This document shows positions 36,980 through 44,788 of a DNA stretch of 60,574 nt, piece after piece. The first letter of the stretch is position 1. Every line of letters begins with the position of its first letter. Position numbers and translations under genes: made by a program. The stretch spans positions 1 to 60,574 of the forward strand of contig DFWY01000027.1 of assembly GCA_002381615.1 (NCBI GenBank). Reading direction: 5' to 3'. Source of the DNA: Polaromonas sp. UBA4122 (GTDB lineage: Bacteria; Pseudomonadota; Gammaproteobacteria; Burkholderiales; Burkholderiaceae_C). The notes below the pieces were generated by a model, which worked only from the letters and a program-made list of their open reading frames with translations, was not told the DNA's origin and did not search any database.

Positions 36980-37300
36980 ATGAACGATGCAAGCACAACT
37001 CCCAAAGACAGTCAGACGCAGCTGGCGCAGGATTTCAAGGCCGTGGTCAATGATGCCGAGGAGCTACTTCGCCACGCGGCTCATGATGCGGGCCAGGGCT
37101 ACCACGACGCGCGCGAGCGGCTTGAGCAAAGCCTGAGGACCGCGCGCCGCGAACTTGACAGCATGGAGCAAGCCCTTCTGGAGGGTGCGCGCCACGCCGG
37201 CCGCGCCACCGACGACTATGTCCACGGCCATCCCTGGGAATCGATCGGCATTGGTACCGGCGTGGGCCTGCTGGTGGGCATGCTGATCGCGCGCAAGTAG
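36980..37300 (+). CDS. DUF883 (YqjD/ElaB-type) membrane-anchored protein
   Basis: A 106-residue protein: a long charged amphipathic helix (VVNDAEELLRHAAHDAG, then ARERLEQSLRTARREL) followed by a C-terminal transmembrane helix with GIGTGVGLLVGMLIARK. This layout is typical of DUF883 proteins such as YqjD, which in E. coli associate with ribosomes and the inner membrane in stationary phase. AGGAGAG lies 6 nt before the ATG. Its own FNR-type box suggests expression at low oxygen. Confidence 0.88.
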   Translation: MNDASTTPKDSQTQLAQDFKAVVNDAEELLRHAAHDAGQGYHDARERLEQSLRTARRELDSMEQALLEGARHAGRATDDYVHGHPWESIGIGTGVGLLVGMLIARK

Positions 37301-37667
37301 GCACCTGGGCCGGGTGCCAAACCTTGACGCGGCGGGGCTCCAATCGTCTGCTACTCTACCGCGGAGGCTCGAACTGGCCTCGCTCGACATTAAGGAGGAA
37401 CGGCTATGTATCGGTGCCTTGGTCGCTGGAACCTTGACTCGCGCTCATGCTCGCGCGGGTACTCGCGGCCGCCGTGGTGATCTAATTCTGGGACGGCGAC
37501 GGCCAGTGCGAAACTTGCTGGGCGACACCGATGCCGATCGGAAGGATGGCAATTTGCGTGAACCAGGGCTATCGGCCGGACGGGAGCTTGCCATTGACCT
37601 GGATCAACACCGGTGGCGAATGCCACGCCTAAGCTGAAGCCCTCGCATCAAATCCGGAGAACCCACC
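37301..37667 (+). other. Intergenic region with a probable gene relic
   Basis: At 37391-37399 a strong TAAGGAGGA site precedes an ATG at 37406, but the frame (MYRCLGRWNLDS...) stops after about 24 codons. A second short frame from about 37531 runs to 37632. Neither is recognisable. The pattern fits a small gene that has decayed, leaving its ribosome-binding site. The 3' part holds the FNR-type box of the next usp gene. Confidence 0.4.
37594..37607 (+). promoter_or_regulatory. FNR/Dnr-type box upstream of the paired usp genes
   Basis: TTGACCTGGATCAA, centre 67.5 nt from the usp start at 37668. Confidence 0.65.
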
Positions 37668-38111
37668 ATGTACCAACGCATTCTTGTGGCAACCGACGGC
37701 TCTACCCTTTCGAAGAAGGCTGTGCGTAGCGCTATCAACTTGGCCGCTGCCGTCGGTGCAGAGTTGGTCGCGCTGTATGTCGTGCCGCGCTACCCCGTCA
37801 GTTACTTCGAAGGCGGCGTAACGATCTCGGTGCAAGACATCGCACGCACCGAGAAACAGTGGAGCGACAAGGGTCAGGCCGTGGTCGACGCCGTGCAACA
37901 GTTGGCGCAGGCCGATGACGTCAAAACCAAGGCCGTCGTTACTCAGTCAGACTTCGTGGCCGAATCGATCATGGCCACTGCCAAGAAATACAAGTGCGAC
38001 CTCGTCGTCATGGCCTCGCACGGCCGCAAGGGCATCAAACGGGTGCTACTGGGTAGCGAAACCCAACATGTGCTCACGCACGGTACTGTGCCCGTTCTGG
38101 TGTTGCGTTGA
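37668..38111 (+). CDS. Universal stress protein (UspA family)
   Basis: A 147-residue Usp domain beginning MYQRILVATDGSTLSKKA. Near the C-terminus the nucleotide motif is VMASHGRKGIKRVLLGSE, with Ala in place of the first Gly, so ATP binding may be weakened. It is followed after 27 nt by another usp gene, forming a two-gene operon behind the box at 37594. Confidence 0.92.
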   Translation: MYQRILVATDGSTLSKKAVRSAINLAAAVGAELVALYVVPRYPVSYFEGGVTISVQDIARTEKQWSDKGQAVVDAVQQLAQADDVKTKAVVTQSDFVAESIMATAKKYKCDLVVMASHGRKGIKRVLLGSETQHVLTHGTVPVLVLR

Positions 38112-38138
38112 ACCTGCAAAAAAAAGAAGGGGAAACGC

Positions 38139-38561
38139 ATGAAAGTCCTGCTTGCCGCCGACGGCAGCAAGTTCACCAAGAAGGCACTGGCCTTTCTCGT
38201 CACCCATGAAAGCCTGGCTGGCGCCGAGGGCGAACTGGTCGTACTGCATGTGCAGCCGCCTGTTCCTCCGCGCGTCAAGCGCATGGTAGGCGCCGCCACC
38301 GTCACCGCCTACCATCGCGACGAGGCCAAAAAGGTGCTGGACCCGATCGAGCGCTTCCTCAAGCGCCACAAGATGCGGTTTAGCACGTCCTGGGTCGTCG
38401 GCTCGCCGCCTGTCGAGATCGTGCGTGCCGCGCAACGGGACAAGGCACACCTAATCGTCATGGGCACCCATGGCCACGGCCTCATCGGCCGCGCGCTGAT
38501 GGGCAGCGTGGCCCAGCGGGTCGTGGCAGATTGCGATATTCCGGTTCTGCTGGTGAAGTAG
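38139..38561 (+). CDS. Universal stress protein (UspA family)
   Basis: A 140-residue Usp domain: MKVLLAADGSKFTKKAL at the start and an intact G-x2-G-x9-G-S motif (VMGTHGHGLIGRALMGS) near residue 115. An AAGGGGAA site precedes the ATG. It is the second gene of the usp pair. Its sequence differs clearly from the preceding gene, so this is not a recent duplication. Confidence 0.92.
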   Translation: MKVLLAADGSKFTKKALAFLVTHESLAGAEGELVVLHVQPPVPPRVKRMVGAATVTAYHRDEAKKVLDPIERFLKRHKMRFSTSWVVGSPPVEIVRAAQRDKAHLIVMGTHGHGLIGRALMGSVAQRVVADCDIPVLLVK

Positions 38562-38602
38562 CGGCTACGGCCCCAGGCAAAACTCATTTTTCGTTCACCC
38601 TT

Positions 38603-39084
38603 TCAGCCCGGCCAGCCGGTGGGACGGCGCTGCGCCAACTGTTCGTGCTCCTGCACCATTTGGACTTCCAGCTGCGGGCGTCCTTTTTTCGCCACGGCGA
38701 TGGCCTTGGCGCGGTCTTTGCGGTGCGGGTACATCTGCTCGAACAGCTCAAGGTTGTGCTGGCAAAAACGTATGGCGTTTTGCCGTGATCCATGGGGTGG
38801 GCGGCACAGGCTGGACTCGAACACCTCGCGCTCCACCCCGCATCACGCCGCAGTCACGCAGCGCGTTCCAGTGTGTTGCATCGCGGGCATCGAATACCAC
38901 TGGATGGGGTGCCGCAGCAGCACCAGCCTGGCCTGGGCCAGCGCGGCTTGCTCGCGGTCCACGTCAATCGCGTAATCGGGGTAGCTGGAATGCAGGTCTT
39001 GCAGTTGCACGCGCGGCAGTGCTTGCGTTGCCTCCATCAGGGGAGCGATTGATCCGCAACTCGCGCCAAATAACAATTGGGCCA
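38603..39084 (-). pseudogene. Remnant of a KefF-like NAD(P)H oxidoreductase and an adjoining fragment
   Basis: On the minus strand, 38843-39084 carries VQLQDLHSSYPDYAIDVDREQ and LVLLRHPIQWYSMPA, which match the flavodoxin-fold NAD(P)H:quinone oxidoreductases of the KefF type (usually DLY..YPDF.IDV, HP..WYS.PA). The frame breaks right after that motif and lacks both the N-terminal start and the C-terminal half. A second frame, 38603-38836 (with NLELFEQMYPHRKDRAK), is protein-like but not recognised. Both look eroded. Confidence 0.6.
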
Positions 39085-39202
39085 TGATGACATGAATGTC
39101 ACGGCTTGCCATTCTTTCAGCGGCTATATCAGCGGTTGTGAGAACCGTGTCCATGCCGTTACCATAGCGGGAAAGCAAGATGAAGCAGCAGAGGAGATTT
39201 GT

Positions 39203-39817
39203 ATGCCCGTGGTTGTAATTGCCAATCCGAAGGGGGGCGTCGGCAAATCGACGTTGGCCACCAACGTAGCCGGCTACTTTGCCAGCCAGGGCCATGCGGT
39301 CATGCTAGGGGACGCCGACCGGCAGCAGTCTTCCAGGTTGTGGCTGGGCTTGCGACCGCCGGCTGCGCGACCCATCGCGACCTGGGAAGTAAACGCCGAC
39401 CTGATTGTCAAACCGCCCAAAGGCACGACCCATGTGGTGCTGGACACGCCCGCCGGCCTGCATGGCCGGCGTTTCAGCGATGTCGTCAAGCTCGCCGACA
39501 AGGTGATCGTGCCGCTGCAGCCCAGCGTGTTCGATATTTTTGCCACGCGCGCGTTTCTGGATCAGTTGGCCGAGCACCGCCATGCCGGCAAGCTGCAGGT
39601 GGGCATTGTCGGCATGCGCGTGGATTCACGCACGATTGCGGCCGACAAGCTGCGTGAATTTGTGGACGGCCTGGGCCTGCCGGTGCTGGGTTATGTGCGC
39701 GACACGCAAAACTACATCCATCTGGCGGCACGGGGCTTGACGTTGTTTGACGTGACTCCCGGCCGGGTTGAAAAGGACCTGGTGCAATGGCAGGGCATCT
39801 GCAACTGGCTGGGCTAG
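39203..39817 (+). CDS. ParA-family ATPase
   Basis: A deviant Walker A motif (ANPKGGVGKSTLATNVA) near residue 10 and VVLDTPAGLHG (Walker B-like) define the ParA/MinD superfamily. At 204 residues it lacks an N-terminal DNA-binding extension. No parB-like gene or parS array is seen nearby. Single ParA proteins of this type place or segregate varied cargo (for example chemotaxis clusters or carboxysomes), so the cargo is unknown. Start ATG 39203 has a GAGGAG site upstream. Confidence 0.88.
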   Translation: MPVVVIANPKGGVGKSTLATNVAGYFASQGHAVMLGDADRQQSSRLWLGLRPPAARPIATWEVNADLIVKPPKGTTHVVLDTPAGLHGRRFSDVVKLADKVIVPLQPSVFDIFATRAFLDQLAEHRHAGKLQVGIVGMRVDSRTIAADKLREFVDGLGLPVLGYVRDTQNYIHLAARGLTLFDVTPGRVEKDLVQWQGICNWLG

Positions 39818-39909
39818 CTTGCAGCGCCGCCGCAGTCAGCGGGCCGACTTGTCGCTGACTCGACAAGCCTGACCCCGCATTGCTCTGGATATGCCGCTAA
39901 AGTCAGGGC

Positions 39910-40365
39910 ATGAAAACATTCCAAACCCTCTCTGAGCTGGTTCCCCTGGTCGGACAGGAAGTCGCTGTCAGCGACTGGGTCACCATCACGCAGCAGCAGG
40001 TCAACCTGTTCGCCGAGGCCACGGGCGACCACCAGTGGATTCATGTGGACCCCGAAAAAGCCAGCGCCGGGCCGTTTGGCGGGCCCATCGCACACGGCTT
40101 TCTGACCCTGTCGCTGCTGCCGAGGTTTTTTGAATCATCGTTTGAGATCACCGGCTCACGCATGGGCGTGAATTACGGTCTGAACAAGGTACGCTTCACG
40201 GCACCCGTCCCCGTGGGCAGCCGCCTGCGCGCCCACATGAAGCTGCTGGCGGCCGAGCCGATTGACCATGGCGGCATGCAGATGGCCTGGGAAGTGACGG
40301 TGGAGCGCGAAGGGTCGGCCAAGCCGGTGTGCGTGGCCGAATCGCTGGTGCGGCGCTTTCCCTGA
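39910..40365 (+). CDS. MaoC-family (R)-specific enoyl-CoA hydratase-like protein
   Basis: A single hot-dog domain of 151 residues. The hydratase motif is FAEATGDHQWIHVDPE, with the catalytic Asp and His, followed by GPFGGPIAHGFLTLSLLP. It resembles NodN/MaoC dehydratases that act on acyl-CoA esters, for example in PHA or fatty acid metabolism. The substrate is not visible. Confidence 0.9.
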   Translation: MKTFQTLSELVPLVGQEVAVSDWVTITQQQVNLFAEATGDHQWIHVDPEKASAGPFGGPIAHGFLTLSLLPRFFESSFEITGSRMGVNYGLNKVRFTAPVPVGSRLRAHMKLLAAEPIDHGGMQMAWEVTVEREGSAKPVCVAESLVRRFP

Positions 40366-40422
40366 GCCATGGAGCTTCGGGGGCCGACGCGCCTGGTGGT
40401 GCGTCAGCGCGCGCTTTGTGTT

Positions 40423-40743
40423 TTAAATGGTCGTCAACTGGCCGGCTGGCACCCAGCCTTCAAATACATTGATCAGACTGTGGATGCGCTCGGTTGCCTC
40501 GGTCTGGCTGTGTACTTTCGCAATGCATTGATGCAGGTCGCTGCGCAACAGCCACAGGTCAGCCGGTGTCCGGGCGACGTTGATCTTGTAGATGACCCGC
40601 TGCGTACGCATGTCTTTGCAGTCATGCAATACCGTCTGAAGGCTTTCCCGGATTTGCTCAATCGGCAATCGGCTGTTCGCCCTTCCGGAATCGGAAACGC
40701 TGGACGCTGTACGATCAAAAATACGGTGGATAACCATGTTCAC
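40423..40743 (-). CDS. Conserved-looking hypothetical protein (106 aa)
   Basis: A GTG start at 40743 follows an AGGAG site by 6 nt. The product is helical, with IEQIRESLQTVLHDCKDM and RTPADLWLLRSDLHQCIAK, and has no signal or membrane segment. I do not recognise a domain. Codon use and the ribosome-binding site make it a credible gene. Confidence 0.6.
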   Translation of the reverse strand: MNMVIHRIFDRTASSVSDSGRANSRLPIEQIRESLQTVLHDCKDMRTQRVIYKINVARTPADLWLLRSDLHQCIAKVHSQTEATERIHSLINVFEGWVPAGQLTTI

Positions 40744-40940
40744 TCAGTACTCCTGCCAGTCTCGTGAACTGAAAGGATAGAGGGAATTACGCAAGACCAG
40801 CCGGGTGTCGGCATCCCTGCGAACGAGAGTTCGTGTTATAGGGTTTTCCCTAGGCTTCCCCAAACCAAAAAGTTGGTGAAAAGGGCTAGAGGCTTATTGA
40901 TGTGCCAACAACAGTATGCGGCAGAGTGGTGCTTGGCTCG

Positions 40941-41429
40941 TTATTCGATGTTGGGCAGGCAGGTTGCCCCGGCAAAACCGTTCTGCCGCCAGGCCTCAAA
41001 CACCGTGACTGCGACGGTATTGGACAAGTTGAGGCTGCGCTGGTCCGGCCGCATGGGTACCTTGAGGCGCTGGATCGCCGGAAAGAACTCCCGCACTTCA
41101 GGCGCCAGGCCCTTGGTTTCAGAGCCAAACACCAGCCAGTCACCGGGCAGGAAGCGCATGTCATACAGGCTGCTGGTGCCTTGCGTGGTCATGGCAAATA
41201 GCCGCCCGGGCTGCGGTTGCTGGCTGTCCAGCAGCGCTTGCCAGTTGGCGTGACGCAGCACCTGGGCGTACTCGTGGTAGTCGAGCCCGGCGCGCCGCAT
41301 GTGCTTGTCGTCCATCGAAAAACCGAGCGGCTCCACCAAATGCAGGCGGCATCCGGTGTTGGCGGCCAGACGAATCACATTGCCGGTGTTGGGCGGAATT
41401 TCGGGCTCGACAAGGACAATATTGAACAT
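40941..41429 (-). CDS. trmL: tRNA (cytidine(34)-2'-O)-methyltransferase TrmL
   Basis: A small SPOUT methyltransferase acting on the wobble base of tRNA-Leu. It begins MFNIVLVEPEIPPNTGNVIRL-like sequence (EPEIPPNTGNVIRLAA), with HLVEPLGF, then LVFGSETKGL and the knot segment RSLNLSNTVAVTVFEAWRQ. From ATG 41429 the length is 162 residues, normal for the family. Confidence 0.93.
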   Translation of the reverse strand: MFNIVLVEPEIPPNTGNVIRLAANTGCRLHLVEPLGFSMDDKHMRRAGLDYHEYAQVLRHANWQALLDSQQPQPGRLFAMTTQGTSSLYDMRFLPGDWLVFGSETKGLAPEVREFFPAIQRLKVPMRPDQRSLNLSNTVAVTVFEAWRQNGFAGATCLPNIE

Positions 41430-41459
41430 CGCTGGATTGTCGCCCGTGAGCCAACTTGG

Positions 41460-41590
41460 GGGGAGTGATTCACCAAGCGAAAAGCGTGCGGGCTTACTGC
41501 GTGCGCTGCGAAGGGCCGCCCCAAGCAAGCACAGCCCCCTCGGGGGGCAACGCATTACACGCAGTGAAAAGCGTGGGGGCTTATTGCGTA
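41460..41590. repeat. GC-rich family B repeat block between comF and trmL
   Basis: The block has GGGCCGCCCCAAG...CCCCCTCGGGGGGC in the middle. On each side stands a related copy of GAAAAGCGTG-G-GGGCTTA-TGCGT, at about 41479-41502 and 41567-41588. The second copy overlaps the 3' end of comF. It separates two same-direction genes and is similar in kind to the insertion inside ribF. Confidence 0.6.
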
Positions 41591-42339
41591 CGCGCCAGCA
41601 CCACAGCGGTGATATGTGCAGCACCGGCCTCCCGCAGGGCCTGCGCCGCTGTAAACAGCGAGGCGCCGCTGGTCATCACGTCGTCCACTAGCACCACGCG
41701 TCGGCCCTCCAGCTCGGCAACGCGCAGCGGATCGACCTGGAAGGCACCCTTGACATTGGTCAGTCGGGCCTCGCGTTTGAGCTGGCTCTGCGGACGGGTG
41801 TGTTTGACGCGTAGCAGCAGCTGGGCATCAGGATTGGCCCTGGTCTGCGTTTGCCGGGCCAGCGCGCTGGCCAACTCCCAGGCCTGGTTGAATCCGCGGG
41901 TCTGCAGGCGTTCGGCCGACAGCGGCAGCGGAACCACCCAGTCTTTGACATCCAGATCGGCAAACACCTGCAGCACGCCGGGCGTCTTGAGCAACAAGGC
42001 TGCAAAAAAAGCAGCCCAACCGTGCTGCTCGCCAAATTTGTAACTGGCAATCAGGGTGGACCACGGGTAGGCATAGGGCACTGCCGCCAGCGCCCTGTCC
42101 AGCGGCGGCCGCTGGCGCGCGCAGGCAGCGCAAAGATCGGGGCCAGCCCTGAGGCCCATGGATAAATCGGCGGGCAAGGCCAGCGCGCAATGGTCGCAGC
42201 GAGGCTGCACCGTCGCAAAGCGCGCCTCGCAGGGCTGGCACACCTGGCGCGCTGGCCAGCTGCGGCAAACGGCGCACTGACTGGCAAAGCCGGGTAGCCG
42301 GGGCAGGAATAAACCAGGGGAAAGCAGGCGGGTGAACAC
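41581..42339 (-). CDS. comF: ComF-family amidophosphoribosyltransferase-like protein
   Basis: The N-terminal zinc region has cysteines as CAVCRSW, CQPCEA, CDHCAL and CAACAR. The C-terminal PRTase domain has the PRPP loop VVLVDDVMTSGASLFTAA. Required for DNA uptake in some bacteria; in others its role is unclear. The GTG start at 42339 gives 252 residues. The 3' end overlaps the flanking repeat block by about 10 bp. Confidence 0.88.
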   Translation of the reverse strand: MFTRLLSPGLFLPRLPGFASQCAVCRSWPARQVCQPCEARFATVQPRCDHCALALPADLSMGLRAGPDLCAACARQRPPLDRALAAVPYAYPWSTLIASYKFGEQHGWAAFFAALLLKTPGVLQVFADLDVKDWVVPLPLSAERLQTRGFNQAWELASALARQTQTRANPDAQLLLRVKHTRPQSQLKREARLTNVKGAFQVDPLRVAELEGRRVVLVDDVMTSGASLFTAAQALREAGAAHITAVVLARTQ

Positions 42340-42413
42340 CGTGTCAATATACTCGCGTACTTCCTGCTCCCGATCTGTTCCGCGGACTCCCCGTCAAACG
42401 TCTAGCCCCTCCA

Positions 42414-43313
42414 ATGACCACCACCCAGCGCCCGCCCACACTTGATCCGCTCGCCGTCAGCCGCTGGCAGCGCACGGCGCCGCTTGCCTCACCGTGGCTC
42501 CATGAAGAAGTGGCAAACCGCATGCTTGACAGGTTGCAGTGGATCAAGCTGAAGCCGCAAGCGTGGGCGCACTGGGGCGCCGTGCGCGGCGGTCTGCAGG
42601 CCCATGCGAAATTGGCCACCATGTATCAAAATTCAGCATGTTTTGTGGCTGAATCCCATACAGGACGGGCACAAGCAGCTATAAAACATATAGCAAAACC
42701 GTGGTGGAACCCTAAGCAATGGAGGGCAGTTCCCACTCGCTTTGAGACGCCACCACCGGCCAGTGTGGACATGCTGTGGGCCAACATGGCCCTGCACGAA
42801 TCGGCCGACCCGCAAGCCCTGCTGGCCGAGTGGCACCAAGCGCTGAAGGTTGACGGGTTCCTGATGTTTTCATGTTTGGGGCCCGATACTGCCCGGGAAT
42901 TGCGCGACATTTACGCCCAACTGGGCTGGCCTCCTGCGGGGCATGAGTTGACCGACATGCACGACTGGGGCGACATGCTGGTGCAAACCGGCTTTGCCGA
43001 ACCGGTGATGGACATGGAGCGCATTACGCTGACCTATGAGACGCCAGCGCGGCTGTTGCATGAACTCGCTGAACTGGGCCGCAACTTTCATCCGGCGCGC
43101 TTTCCTGCCCTGCGCGGCCGTCAGTGGAAGGCGCGGCTGGAGCAGGCGCTGGTTGAGCATCTGACAGGCCAGGATGGTCGACTGTCGCTCACCTTTGAAG
43201 TGATTTACGGCCACGCGCTCAAGGCACCCCCCAAAATCAGGATCAGCGCGCTCAGCGCGGTGTCAGTGGCGGACATGCGCAGCATGCTGCAGGGGCAGCG
43301 GCCGCACGCCTGA
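42414..43313 (+). CDS. BioC-like methyltransferase-domain protein
   Basis: The first 20 residues (LDPLAVSRWQRTAPLAS) and the later part (LHESADPQALLAEWHQALKVDGFLMFSCLG, shown here as LAEWHQALKVDGFLMFS) resemble malonyl-ACP O-methyltransferase BioC. The SAM-binding loop is unusual (AHWGAVRGG in place of D-x-G-x-G-x-G). The stretch after it is coded by a family A repeat (42629-42696, giving HTGRAQAAIKH), so the canonical acidic residue after beta-2 may be altered. Activity is therefore uncertain. Divergent from comF by 74 bp. Confidence 0.7.
   Translation: MTTTQRPPTLDPLAVSRWQRTAPLASPWLHEEVANRMLDRLQWIKLKPQAWAHWGAVRGGLQAHAKLATMYQNSACFVAESHTGRAQAAIKHIAKPWWNPKQWRAVPTRFETPPPASVDMLWANMALHESADPQALLAEWHQALKVDGFLMFSCLGPDTARELRDIYAQLGWPPAGHELTDMHDWGDMLVQTGFAEPVMDMERITLTYETPARLLHELAELGRNFHPARFPALRGRQWKARLEQALVEHLTGQDGRLSLTFEVIYGHALKAPPKIRISALSAVSVADMRSMLQGQRPHA
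42629..42696 (+). repeat. Family A dispersed repeat inside the BioC-like gene
   Basis: TTCAGCATGTTTTGTGGCTG, then CAGGACGGGCACAAGCAGCT and ATAAAACATATAGC. It follows the forward family pattern closely and keeps the reading frame. Confidence 0.7.
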
Positions 43314-43536
43314 ATTGCGGCATTTTTCTGGTTACAGGGCGCCACCCCGGTGATGCTCTTTGCCTGGGCTGAGTTGCGGTCGGCGCTGGCCCGCGAGATC
43401 CGCTCTTCGCACTGCGGGCCTGCTGAGCAAGTCCTGAAGGACTTGCATCATTTTCAGCGGCGGCGGTTTGATCTGCCGCAAACTTTGTGATAATAAGCTG
43501 ATTCAGTCGGTAATCGAAGCAGAAAAAGTAATCACG

Positions 43537-44739
43537 ATGAACGCAAGCAACACCATGAGCAAAATGACACGACTGGGCATGCAGCATGCAGGCGCAATTC
43601 TGGTATCTGCGGCCGCCTGGGTCAGTACCGCCGCTTACGCCGTGAATGATTTGCCCGGTGGTCCTGCTGTCAACCAGCTAAATTTACATCCTGCGGCCAC
43701 CAAAATTGCCGAAGAGCAGATATGGTTGCATTGGTTCATGATGGCAATTTGCCTCGTGATTTTTGTGGCTGTGTTCGGTGTGATGTTCTATTCCATCCTG
43801 AAACACCGTAAATCAGTGGGCCACAAGGCAGCCAATTTCCATGAGTCCACCGCCGTTGAAATTGCGTGGACTATCGTTCCTTTCATCATCGTGATAGTGA
43901 TGGCGCTGCCAGCCACCAAGCTGGTGGTAGCCCAAAAAGACACCACCAGCGCTGACCTCACCGTCAAGGCCACGGGTATCCAGTGGAAGTGGGGTTACGA
44001 CTACATCAAGGGCGAAGGCGAGGGCATCGGTTTTGTGTCCACGCTCGACAACGCCCAGCGCGAGATGTCCAACAATGGCGGTCCGAAAGCCGGCGAAGCG
44101 CCTGACAACTACCTGCTCAAGGTTGACAATCCGCTTGTCGTGCCAGTGAACAAAAAAATCCGAGTCATCACCACTTCCAATGACGTGATTCACGCCTTCG
44201 CGGTGCCCGCTTTTGGCATTCATCAGGACGCGATTCCCGGCTTCGTGCGCGACACCTGGTTTCGGGCCGACGAAATCGGCGACTATTACGGTCAGTGCGC
44301 CAAGATTTGCGGCAAGGAGCACTCTTACATGCCCATCCATGTGAAGGTGGTTTCCGCAGAGGATTACACCGCATGGGTTTCGGTCAAGACCAAGGAAGCT
44401 GCTGCCAAGGCGGACGATCCGAGCAAGGTCTGGACACTGGACGACATCCTCAAACGCGGCGAGAAGGTCTACGCTGCCAATTGCGCGGCTTGCCACCAGG
44501 CCAATGGCAAGGGTGCTGGTCCGATCAAACCGCTCGACGGCTCTGCCATCGTGCTGAATGCGGACCACAACAAGCAAATTCTGACCGTGCTCAATGGCGT
44601 TGTCGGTACCGCGATGCCATCATGGAAGGCGCTGAGCGACACCGATCTCGCCGCCGTGATCAGCTACACCAAAAACAACTGGTCCAACAAGACGGGTCAA
44701 CTGGTTCAGCCTGCCGACATCCTGGCTGCCCGCAAGTAG
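43537..44739 (+). CDS. coxB: Cytochrome c oxidase subunit II with fused cytochrome c domain
   Basis: An N-terminal signal and two transmembrane helices (WFMMAICLVIFVAVFGVM, then IVPFIIVIVMALP) precede the CuA cupredoxin domain with its ligands in GQCAKICGKEHSYM. A C-terminal cytochrome c domain follows from about residue 305, with haem motif CAACH and a Met in TAMPSW. It accepts electrons from soluble cytochrome c and passes them to subunit I. At 400 residues it is the long betaproteobacterial form. First gene of the oxidase operon. Confidence 0.95.
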   Translation: MNASNTMSKMTRLGMQHAGAILVSAAAWVSTAAYAVNDLPGGPAVNQLNLHPAATKIAEEQIWLHWFMMAICLVIFVAVFGVMFYSILKHRKSVGHKAANFHESTAVEIAWTIVPFIIVIVMALPATKLVVAQKDTTSADLTVKATGIQWKWGYDYIKGEGEGIGFVSTLDNAQREMSNNGGPKAGEAPDNYLLKVDNPLVVPVNKKIRVITTSNDVIHAFAVPAFGIHQDAIPGFVRDTWFRADEIGDYYGQCAKICGKEHSYMPIHVKVVSAEDYTAWVSVKTKEAAAKADDPSKVWTLDDILKRGEKVYAANCAACHQANGKGAGPIKPLDGSAIVLNADHNKQILTVLNGVVGTAMPSWKALSDTDLAAVISYTKNNWSNKTGQLVQPADILAARK

Positions 44740-44788
44740 GCAGTCCGTTCCGGCGAAACGTTTTTAGAGAATTGAAAAGGAAATCACG

